Assembly (NCBI GenBank): GCA_018818785.1
Contig: JAHIRF010000002.1
Coordinates: forward strand, 261,874-325,873
Direction of reading: 5' to 3'
DNA: 64,000 nt
Source: Thermoplasmatota archaeon
Lineage (GTDB): Archaea; Thermoplasmatota; Thermoplasmata; UBA10834
Shown here: positions 50,780-58,548 of the stretch, piece after piece
How positions within the stretch are numbered: position 1 is the first letter of the stretch
How the letters are laid out: each line of letters starts with the position of its first letter
Translations under genes and position numbers: made by a program
The notes under the pieces: generated by a model
What the model was told of the DNA's origin: nothing
What the model saw: only the letters and a program-made list of their open reading frames with translations
The model's database searches: none

Positions 50780-51858
50780 CCAGGATGAAATATCACTTCA
50801 CAACGAAGGACCTGGTCACGATAGCACTCCTGTCCGCGCTTGGCGGTGTGCTATCGACATATGTGGGTTATCTCGGCAACATGGTGAATCACATTGTCGG
50901 AGTTCCGTTCGGGGCAGGCCAGTTCCTTTCGGGATTGCATGTCATCTGGATCATGCTGGCAATCGCCCTGACGAGAAAGAAGGGCGCGGGCACCGTGACT
51001 GGACTCGTCAAGGGCATAATCGAACTGTTCATGGGGAGCACACACGGGATCGTCATAGTCGTGGTCTCCATGATGCAAGGTATCATCCCCGACATGGTGA
51101 TGTTCAAGGATAGCACTAAATCCGATCGAAACATCTACGCATACACATTCGCAGGAGGGCTATCCGCAGCAACCAATGTCGTGGTTTTCCAGATATTCTT
51201 CTTCGCTGGAATCCCGATCATACTCATCGCAATGTTGTGCATGTTGGCATATGCATCAGGGATGATATTCGGCGGATGGCTCGTGCTCCAAATGCTGGAT
51301 ACATTGGAGACATCGGGAATCGTCCGCGGACGAAAACCGATAATAGTGGATTCACCCGAATTTGATGAGAAGGCGTATCTGGAGCAGAAGGGGAAGAAGA
51401 AGAAGGCCATCGCAGCGATGTCGGTTGTGGTCGCGTTCCTTGCAGTGTTCGCCATCGGGGGAGTATATTATTACATGTTCGTTTTCGTCCTGCCAGGTTC
51501 GGATACCATTGAAATAACCGGCGATGTGCAGAACCCATATGATTTCAGGTACAGCGATTTCGAGAACCAGGAGGTCACGATCAACGCCGAACTCATAGGC
51601 TCGGTGACTTATGTAGCACCCAAGAACTATACGGGTGTGCCCATCAACATCATAATCGAAGAGTCGTCTCCTGGGGATGATGCTTCAGATGTGGTCGTCT
51701 GGGGAAGTGACGGCTACACAGTGGTCTTCTCATTTGTGAACGTAATGTCAGATGACAATCTAATACTGACCGCGGAAGATGACATCTATACGCTGGTAGC
51801 TGCTGAATATGAAGGTGCGTATTGGGTCGAGGACGTCGTCAAGATCGAAGTGAGGTAG
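50776..51858 (+). CDS. ECF transporter S-component (YkoE-like) with exterior SUOX-fold-like domain
   Basis: 360 residues. Residues 1-190 form a six-helix substrate-binding component similar to YkoE of thiamin/hydroxymethylpyrimidine ECF systems: FTTKDLVTIALLSALGG, GLHVIWIMLAIALTRKKGAG and LFMGSTHGIVIVVVSMMQG. A charged linker (about 190-212, KGKKKK) leads to an extra helix (213-236) and an outside domain (240-360) with NYTGVPINIII, VVVWGSDGYTVVF and YWVEDVVKIEV, the same fold as its neighbours. S-components are not normally fused this way. GTG 50776 overlaps the upstream stop; ATG 50785 is an alternative. Confidence 0.83.
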   Translation: MTRMKYHFTTKDLVTIALLSALGGVLSTYVGYLGNMVNHIVGVPFGAGQFLSGLHVIWIMLAIALTRKKGAGTVTGLVKGIIELFMGSTHGIVIVVVSMMQGIIPDMVMFKDSTKSDRNIYAYTFAGGLSAATNVVVFQIFFFAGIPIILIAMLCMLAYASGMIFGGWLVLQMLDTLETSGIVRGRKPIIVDSPEFDEKAYLEQKGKKKKAIAAMSVVVAFLAVFAIGGVYYYMFVFVLPGSDTIEITGDVQNPYDFRYSDFENQEVTINAELIGSVTYVAPKNYTGVPINIIIEESSPGDDASDVVVWGSDGYTVVFSFVNVMSDDNLILTAEDDIYTLVAAEYEGAYWVEDVVKIEVR

Positions 51859-53331
51859 ATGCTCGAAGTATCGCACCTGTGCGTCAGGTATGAGAATAGG
51901 TCCATTCCTGCAGTCCAAGACATATCCTTCTCAATCGGACACGGAGAGTTCGTCGTACTAGCTGGCGATAGCGCATCGGGCAAATCGACGGTCATGCAAG
52001 CCGTGTGCAGATTCATACCTGAGATCATCCCTGCAGAACTATCCGGCTCGATCAGAATAGATGGAGATGAACTAGTCGACCCAATTGATACTGCACGATT
52101 CATAGCAATGGTGCAGCAGGATCCAGAAACCCAATTCTGCACTGAAACGGTCGAGGAAGAGGTCGCGTTCGGTCTTGAGAATCTCAGGTTCAAGGAAGAA
52201 GATATCCGTCGTAGGGTCCACGAGGCGCTGGAGATGGTTAATGCGTCTCACCTGATAGATCAAAGCATATCCACTCTGTCTGGAGGGGAGAAGCAGAAGG
52301 TGGCAATCGCATCAATGCTCGCGCTCGACCCTAGAATATTGATACTGGATGAACCGACATCTAGCCTGGATCCGAAGTCCGTCGCTGAGGTCGTATCAGC
52401 CATCGAGAAGCTCAGAACGGTAAGGAGCATGACCGTGGTCATCGTAGAGCACAGGGTCCGTGGATTCATAGATATGGCGACTAGGATCATCCTTATGGAT
52501 CGGGGGAAGATAGTGCATGATTTCACGGTTGAGGATTTGAAGTTCGCAGGAATCTGTAAATCGCTGACAGGGGCTCGCAGTTATCCAAAGATTGTCCCAA
52601 GGGAGGGAACCGTCCTTACCATCAATAATCTCAGCTATCAGACTGGAGGAAAGAAGATACTGGATGACGTGGGGCTCACTGTGACGGATGGAGCAGTGGT
52701 CGCGCTCATGGGAGAGAACGGCGCAGGAAAGACGACTCTGCTGAAACACATCATGGGACTGATCAAGGTATCCTCAGGTTCAATAGAATTCAAGAACCAT
52801 CGCATAACCGAGAACAACCCAGTCGAACCATGGATACTGGGTAGAGACATCGGGTTGGTCTTCCAGAATCCGAATCACCAGATGTTCGAGAAGACTGTCG
52901 AGAAGGAGATCAAGTTTGGGCCAGAAAACTTCGGCACATCGATGGAAGAGGTTAAAAATACGATCGCGTCTTTTGAAAGCACCGAAGGAGTGCGACGATA
53001 CGTCCATCCCCAATGCCTAAGCTTCGGACAGAAGAGAAGAGTGAACATCAGGTCCGCGTCTGCCCATGGCCCTAGCATACTCCTCCTAGACGAACCCTTT
53101 GCTGGACAGGACGAGAATAACGTATCTAAAATCATGGAATTGCTTGCCAATCTTCAGAGATCCGGCAAGACCATCATTGTCGTGACTCACGACATTCAAT
53201 TCGCGAGAGGATTCTGCACAGACGCCCTGATCATGAGGCATGGCAGGGTAGTTGCAGATGGACCTATTGAGAAAATATCTGAAGAGTCTTGGCAGGATAT
53301 CCTTCCAAAAGGAGGGAAGATGGATGGATAA
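51859..53331 (+). CDS. ECF transporter ATPase, two fused ABC domains (YkoD/EcfA-A' type)
   Basis: 490 residues. The first ABC domain has Walker A GDSASGKST (36-44), signature LSGGEKQK (140-147), Walker B ILILDEPTSSLD and the switch His in VEHRV. The second has GENGAGKTT (285-293), a degenerate signature LSFGQKRR (387-394), ILLLDEPFAGQD and VTHDIQ. One canonical and one degenerate signature is common in EcfA-A' pairs. It begins directly after the S-component stop (TAG then ATG) and its 3' end overlaps the EcfT gene by 8 nt. It energises the importer from the cytoplasm. Confidence 0.92.
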   Translation: MLEVSHLCVRYENRSIPAVQDISFSIGHGEFVVLAGDSASGKSTVMQAVCRFIPEIIPAELSGSIRIDGDELVDPIDTARFIAMVQQDPETQFCTETVEEEVAFGLENLRFKEEDIRRRVHEALEMVNASHLIDQSISTLSGGEKQKVAIASMLALDPRILILDEPTSSLDPKSVAEVVSAIEKLRTVRSMTVVIVEHRVRGFIDMATRIILMDRGKIVHDFTVEDLKFAGICKSLTGARSYPKIVPREGTVLTINNLSYQTGGKKILDDVGLTVTDGAVVALMGENGAGKTTLLKHIMGLIKVSSGSIEFKNHRITENNPVEPWILGRDIGLVFQNPNHQMFEKTVEKEIKFGPENFGTSMEEVKNTIASFESTEGVRRYVHPQCLSFGQKRRVNIRSASAHGPSILLLDEPFAGQDENNVSKIMELLANLQRSGKTIIVVTHDIQFARGFCTDALIMRHGRVVADGPIEKISEESWQDILPKGGKMDG

Positions 53332-54073
53332 GCCTAACGCCATCAACCCCCTGGCCAAGTTCCTCATCTTGATAGTACTATCAGTCATGGTCTTTCAGAT
53401 TTCCGATCCCGCATACATGGTTCTGTTTGTGGCAGTGGTAATCGTGGCAAAGGTTCTGACGAATGCAAGGAGCACATTGACTAAAGGCGTCATGTGGTTC
53501 GCTTTCGCCATATTCCTCGCCCAAGTGATATTCAACCATTCGGGAGATATCGCCGTCACAATACTGTTCCTCGACGTCAATTGGGGAGGAATAGTAACAG
53601 GGGTTTTGATCGCTGGAAGGTTTCTGGCATTGATCACGATGTCATGGATATTCGTCGCCACGACAAGAGCCTCAGATTTCTCCTCTGCGCTCATAAGCTC
53701 CGGAATGCCATACAGATTCGCATACCTGCCGGCATTAGCGATGAGATTCGTTCCTGTGTTCCAGGTGGAATTGAGCGCGGTCCGCGACGCTCAGGTCACT
53801 AGAGGTTTGAGGTTGGACAAGAGCATCAAGGGGATCGTCCGGGCGGCACGATATACGACCATGCCGATGTTGATCTCAGCGATGTCGAAGGTCAACACTC
53901 TTGCAGCCTCTATGACGGGCAGAGGATTCGGCGCATATCCGAAACGTACATTGCTCAAGCCACTTCGCATGACCGTATGGGACATCTTACTGGTCATATC
54001 CTCTATCGTACTGGCAGTGGCAATCATCTATTTTTCCAGATGCTATGAGATCGACTTGCTCGTGCATGTCTAG
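53324..54073 (+). CDS. ECF transporter transmembrane coupling protein EcfT
   Basis: 249-residue membrane protein with about five to six helices. The two EcfT coupling motifs that contact the ATPases are visible in AVRDAQVTRGL and SMTGRGFGAYPKR, with the typical RFVPVFQVELSAV segment just before the first. A Shine-Dalgarno (GGAGG, 53311-53315) lies 8 nt upstream of ATG 53324; the frame is open from 53252. It completes the S, A-A', T set in the ykoE-ykoD-ykoC order. Its TAG stop shares CTAG with the convergent kinase-like gene. Confidence 0.92.
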   Translation: MDKPNAINPLAKFLILIVLSVMVFQISDPAYMVLFVAVVIVAKVLTNARSTLTKGVMWFAFAIFLAQVIFNHSGDIAVTILFLDVNWGGIVTGVLIAGRFLALITMSWIFVATTRASDFSSALISSGMPYRFAYLPALAMRFVPVFQVELSAVRDAQVTRGLRLDKSIKGIVRAARYTTMPMLISAMSKVNTLAASMTGRGFGAYPKRTLLKPLRMTVWDILLVISSIVLAVAIIYFSRCYEIDLLVHV

Positions 54074-54786
54074 AACTCGTCCCAAGAAGAAATCTTGTCG
54101 GCCCATTGGTCCATTTGGGCGCAATCGCTCCTGAATCCACCGTAGTATCTGAGTGCACTTGACACGGAGCCAGGAAGCTTTGACCTAATATCCGTCTTAA
54201 TTCTATCCTCATATCGAGCGACTATCATCCTGGCAAAATCGAACTTCGCATCAGTGAACATCGGTCTTGTGGCTATGACATATGCACATACCTGCCCCAA
54301 GTCTTCGATGGAATCGCCCTCATGGGATTCCTCGAGATCTATTCCGACTAGCATTCCGGGAGCATCGATGAAATTACGGAGAATCGAATCGCCTCTGACC
54401 AGCTTGAAATCGAACGCCTTGTGGAAAGAATATAGCCAGGACGCAACACGATCGGCGAGTTGGTCCAATGCCACATCACCCGCCCTTTGACACGCGCCTT
54501 CGAAACATGAATCAAATAACTCGGACGCATTATCTCCATCGACATGGCTCATGACGAAAGCGTTCTCCAACTGCAAGAGTGGTTCCGGAACAGATACCCC
54601 ATATCGTTTGCATCGGCAAAGAATCTCATATTCGTTGGCAATCGAACGCGCCCGGCCAGGTCCAGAGACTTTAGCCACGCATATCTTTCCTTCAAGATTC
54701 ACTTTGAACACTCTATTCTTCCTGCTGAAGAATGGTTCACCGACCCTCATCCGCTCCAGGTCGGCAATTGACAGATTATCGGCCAA
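54070..54786 (-). CDS. Kinase-like protein (Bud32/RIO/APH-type fold)
   Basis: 238 residues. Features of an atypical kinase are seen in order: a strand with KICVAKVSGPG (ATP-binding Lys), ANEYEILCRCKRYGVSVPEPLL (the helix C and alpha-D area), a hinge-like AFVMSHVDGDN, the catalytic loop LVRGDSILRNF with Asp and Asn, and the metal-binding Asp in VGIDLEES. The usual HGD is RGD. Small kinases of this kind modify tRNA-linked complexes (Bud32) or phosphorylate small molecules (APH family). It is adjacent and convergent to the ECF operon but probably not part of it. Confidence 0.7.
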   Translation of the reverse strand: MADNLSIADLERMRVGEPFFSRKNRVFKVNLEGKICVAKVSGPGRARSIANEYEILCRCKRYGVSVPEPLLQLENAFVMSHVDGDNASELFDSCFEGACQRAGDVALDQLADRVASWLYSFHKAFDFKLVRGDSILRNFIDAPGMLVGIDLEESHEGDSIEDLGQVCAYVIATRPMFTDAKFDFARMIVARYEDRIKTDIRSKLPGSVSSALRYYGGFRSDCAQMDQWADKISSWDEF

Positions 54787-54909
54787 CGATTATCCTCCGA
54801 TGAGGGATAATGCGTGAACTCCAATGAATAGCTGACGGCTCTCAGCATCGATCGAGCGGGCAATTACACAAGACTAATTAACGCAATTGTCCATGAATGT
54901 GGGATCATC

Positions 54910-55410
54910 ATGGATTCAATCGACCCAATCAGCAAGAGAATATCCGTCCGAGAATATGATTCGAGGGAGATACCAGAAGAGGCACTTAAAAGGATACTCG
55001 AAGCGGGACGAATCGCACCCTCCGCCATGAACTACCAGCCATGGAAATTCGTGGTTGTCCATGACCCGTCAAGAAGGAAAGCCCTATCCCATGGAAGATA
55101 TGCGAAATTCTTGACGGAGTGCCCTGTCGTAATCGTGGGGTGTGGGAATAAGAAACGATCTCCGGAATGGTATACTGTTGATGTCACCATCGCGCTTCAG
55201 AATATGGTTACACAGGCCACGGCTGAGGGATTGGGGAGTTGCTGGATCGGCAGCTTCGATGAAGATGCAGTCAAGGCCGCCATCAAAGCTCCAGAAGACC
55301 ATGCGATCGTGGCCATGCTTGCCATCGGCTACCCCAAAGATGGAAAACTTAAGATTGCCCACAAGAGGAAGAGCTTCGATGAGATTGTCTCATTCGAAGA
55401 CTTCAGTTGA
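54910..55410 (+). CDS. Nitroreductase family protein
   Basis: 166-residue FMN-dependent oxidoreductase. The N-terminal RISVREYDSREIPEEALKRIL, the FMN phosphate region IAPSAMNYQPWKFVVV and the C-terminal GLGSCWIGSFDEDAVK, IGYPKDGKL are characteristic. The short length fits the compact archaeal subgroup. Physiological substrate unknown. The gap after it (55411-55586) has a small AGACC/GGTCT hairpin near 55434-55450 and nothing else recognisable. Confidence 0.88.
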   Translation: MDSIDPISKRISVREYDSREIPEEALKRILEAGRIAPSAMNYQPWKFVVVHDPSRRKALSHGRYAKFLTECPVVIVGCGNKKRSPEWYTVDVTIALQNMVTQATAEGLGSCWIGSFDEDAVKAAIKAPEDHAIVAMLAIGYPKDGKLKIAHKRKSFDEIVSFEDFS

Positions 55411-55586
55411 ACCGAATTAATAGAAAAAACGGGTAGACCCTCGCCGGTCTTCCCGGTCGGATTCCCCAGCTATGATTGAATCTAGTATTAGAAGCCAATT
55501 CTGGTTCATTCTTCAAACTAATCGGGGAGATTCATTGAAAATATTGAATGATAAAGGGTTTAGTCGGGACCATAGTGATCCTCAAC

Positions 55587-57128
55587 TCACTGGGGCACTG
55601 CAACCAGTTCACCAGATAGTGGTGACTCCAGCAGGCTCTGCATCAACTCGACTGCAGCCTGGGCTATTCCGCCATCCGTGACTGTGAGCAACAGACAAGC
55701 GGCATCCATCTCTCCGCTGGAAATCAATGCTCTAGCCTCATCCTCGATGGCAATCACATCGACGAGCTGTTCGCTCTCCCACTGCTCGTAGACTGGAACC
55801 AGATCGCCCCACTCATAGAGTCCGCTGCTCCTAAGCTGAGATGCAGCGCTCCAGGCAAGTCCCTTGACATAATCCTGAAGAAGTACGCTCGCAACATCCA
55901 GCTCGTTGAGGATTGCATTGTGCAACGCAACATATGGCGCCCACACAGGACCGTTTATTGCCATCCACATCACAGACAACTCTTCCACGTTGGTGGGATC
56001 AGAGCGGAATACTGAAGCGCTCACAGTCCTTGCGTTGGAGATCGAGAAACCAGGCCATCCATCCCACCAGCAGTCGTCCGGAATCTCGGGATGCGCATCC
56101 TTCACTGCGTTCGTGTTCGGGTTCCCGAAGTTCTCAAGATCCCTCGTGAAGCTCATCACCGTCTGGACATCAAGCACGGGATTCTCGGCCAATAACTCCA
56201 ACCCACGATCGTATCTCGCCACCGATGGTGTCCAAAAGTAGCGGAATGATCCATCTAATACCCAAGAATGGAAAGGTTCCATGACATAGTGGTTGGTATG
56301 GACATATGCACCATCCGTTATTATTTGGTACAATGTGTCTGGCGTATTGATCACTGATGGGACGGTCTCTACGAAGGCCGCTATGGATGCATCAGACAAT
56401 ATGAATGTCGCACCCTCAGCTTTCGGAACCTCGCCGATCAGAGCGATGGCCTCATTCACATCCGCACACTGTTCCATTACCATCTGGTTTACGATGAACG
56501 GTGCATAACCCGGATCATAGTATTCGGGAACTGGCATCCAAGTGTGACCAATGGACAGACCCATCTCATTGATACCCTGAGAGATACCGACCGCACCAGC
56601 AGACATCATGCCAATGAATTTGTATCCAGAATCCGGTTCAACGAGCATGAGGACTTGCATGTTGTTCTGGTCGCGGTTCTTTGATGTGATTGGCACGCCA
56701 TCAGTCGTTCCACTGCCAGCCGCGGCGAAGCATGTGCAGGCTTTCTGTTCGTAGTCGTCGTTTCCGTACTTGTTGAACGTTAAGAGATCGTTGTACGAGA
56801 CTCCCGATGTCTTTGACATGCCTTTCAGTTCGTCGATTACTTCAGACGTAAGGTATGCCTCATCTGCCAACGCATCCGCAATCAACGCTTGCTGCGACAA
56901 TCCATTCACTGAGACCCAATCCCAGAACTGGGCAACATTGCTCACGATCGCGTCCTTGGCCATCGCACCATATTGAAGACCCATCTCTCGAGGTGTCCCA
57001 CTCAGGTACAAGACCGTTGTCTCAGACTTTCCGCCTCCACCATCATTCTTCGCAAGCATCGGCACTGCCATCGCAGATAACACGACGGCGACTAGCACGA
57101 ATGCTGCGCTCATCTTAATTCCTCTCAC
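55587..57128 (-). CDS. Secreted C45-type Ntn hydrolase (acyltransferase-like)
   Basis: About 513 residues with a signal peptide (SAAFVLVAVVLSAMAVPMLA). The domain resembles peptidase C45/acyl-CoA:6-aminopenicillanate acyltransferase and phospholipase B-like proteins: SGTPREMGLQYGAMAKDAI at the start, KACTCFAAAGSGTTDG with the likely nucleophile Cys, then PITSKNRDQNNM. Substrates in archaea are unknown; amide bonds of exogenous N-acyl compounds are possible. GTG 57128 follows GGAGGGG and gives a positively charged signal start (RGIK); ATG 57113 is an alternative. A minus-strand TATA (TTATATTTTAA) lies around 57170-57180. Confidence 0.8.
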   Translation of the reverse strand: MRGIKMSAAFVLVAVVLSAMAVPMLAKNDGGGGKSETTVLYLSGTPREMGLQYGAMAKDAIVSNVAQFWDWVSVNGLSQQALIADALADEAYLTSEVIDELKGMSKTSGVSYNDLLTFNKYGNDDYEQKACTCFAAAGSGTTDGVPITSKNRDQNNMQVLMLVEPDSGYKFIGMMSAGAVGISQGINEMGLSIGHTWMPVPEYYDPGYAPFIVNQMVMEQCADVNEAIALIGEVPKAEGATFILSDASIAAFVETVPSVINTPDTLYQIITDGAYVHTNHYVMEPFHSWVLDGSFRYFWTPSVARYDRGLELLAENPVLDVQTVMSFTRDLENFGNPNTNAVKDAHPEIPDDCWWDGWPGFSISNARTVSASVFRSDPTNVEELSVMWMAINGPVWAPYVALHNAILNELDVASVLLQDYVKGLAWSAASQLRSSGLYEWGDLVPVYEQWESEQLVDVIAIEDEARALISSGEMDAACLLLTVTDGGIAQAAVELMQSLLESPLSGELVAVPQ

Positions 57129-57408
57129 GATTCCCCTCCACACTTGCGCCAATGAGCAATCCTTTTCCCTTAAAATATAAGGGCAGTTAAACCATTGAAT
57201 CCGGATTACTGGCGCATCAAAGACATCTATCCCATCTACTAAGTCATTTTCGGTTCATGATTAGAAAGATGATTTCCGCATTCGCCGCAATTATGCATAG
57301 AAGAGCACAATTGTCACGGACTCCCCGGATTGGGCAGATGGCGGAGCACAATGCCATTGGCGCGGAAATTCTCAATCCTTGAATAAGGGCATCGGATTCG
57401 AAAGGATT

Positions 57409-58335
57409 TCAGAGGCTGCGGCAAAGAACCAGACTCAGCCTTATACGGTCGCCAAGCGCAGGATCAGAATAGGACCCGCTAATCATTCGACATCCAGGAA
57501 GATGTGAATCCAAAGAGTTCAGGATGGACTCCATTTCCTTGTCCCAGGGATCTGAAGAGGAATAGATCACGATGCCGGCTTCTGTCTCTGTGAGGTCGTA
57601 ATCGAACCAAGGCGAACTCAGCGCCTCGTTGACAACCCGCTCGACGCGCTCATCGCCACGTGCCATGCCTAGTCCGAACCGCCCATATGATGAATCACCG
57701 ATGACCCGCCCAAGTGGATCTATGTCCAATTTCGATGCAGTTGCGCACAATTCCATGACTGGTCGGAGCATGATACTGTTCATCAACGAGAAGGCTTTTG
57801 ACAAAGGCACGTTCGGCGCCAGAGTAGATAGCTGGTCGTTCCCGAATTCGACACAGATAGTAGATGTCTCGAGCAGCTCATCAAGGATCCGTCTGGCAAA
57901 CTCCCGTCTCCTGGTACTCTCCGCGGAGAACGGTGTCGCAGCCAGAACAATCTCAAGCGTCCCTTTTGACTGAGCGAGCGTAGAGAAAACCTTCGTCCCG
58001 AGACTCCCGCTGATACCCCCGAGACCGCACATCAAGAATGCCAGATCGGTATTGTTGAACAGATCCATCACCTCATGTCCGACTATCGACGGCATCTGTT
58101 TCAGTACGGATCGATCGGTATGATATGCTCCGACCAAACGATCCTGGCCAAGAAGGATTCTTCTCTCCGCACCCGAGCGATCCAGGTCAGCGCTCGATGT
58201 GGATATCGCAACCTTGGGGTATGACGCAGGCTCGACCATGTTGCACCCTGCACTCCCAAGACCGAAAAGCTTGGTTCTGGCATTTTGTCCATCAGGGAAT
58301 TGAGAGAATCTGAGCCTTTCCGCCATCCAGACCAT
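57409..58335 (-). CDS. Divergent FtsZ-family protein
   Basis: 308-residue tubulin/FtsZ-like protein. It opens with KLFGLGSAGCNMV (22-34), matching FtsZ's first nucleotide loop (G-x-G-G-x-G/A-x-N). The tubulin signature GGGTGTG is replaced by GGISGSL (106-112, in LMCGLGGISGSLG). The T7-loop region aligns as KLDIDPLGRVIGDSSYGRFGLG; FtsZ's N-x-D-x-x-D is D204-x-D206 with Gly at the second acidic position. The following ARGDERVERVVNEALSSP is FtsZ-like. It is shorter than FtsZ1/FtsZ2 and probably a third paralogue with weak or no GTPase activity. Single gene; a TATA-like GTTAAAATC lies upstream near 58352-58360. Confidence 0.8.
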   Translation of the reverse strand: MVWMAERLRFSQFPDGQNARTKLFGLGSAGCNMVEPASYPKVAISTSSADLDRSGAERRILLGQDRLVGAYHTDRSVLKQMPSIVGHEVMDLFNNTDLAFLMCGLGGISGSLGTKVFSTLAQSKGTLEIVLAATPFSAESTRRREFARRILDELLETSTICVEFGNDQLSTLAPNVPLSKAFSLMNSIMLRPVMELCATASKLDIDPLGRVIGDSSYGRFGLGMARGDERVERVVNEALSSPWFDYDLTETEAGIVIYSSSDPWDKEMESILNSLDSHLPGCRMISGSYSDPALGDRIRLSLVLCRSL

Positions 58336-58548
58336 TGATGAACCTATTCGGATTTTAACCTTTCATGTTTGAACTCATCGTTAGTGATCGCTCCAGGCAC
58401 ACTAGGGACAAGAACCAAGCTTAAGTAATCAAACCCATATCGGTGGTGCCAGGGCATCTATTGCTCTTGATATGGGGAGGACCGGCAGGCTGAACAGGGA
58501 TGCCTTGAGCTTGACCGGGACAGGGCTCAATGCAGCGGTGCAGTCATC

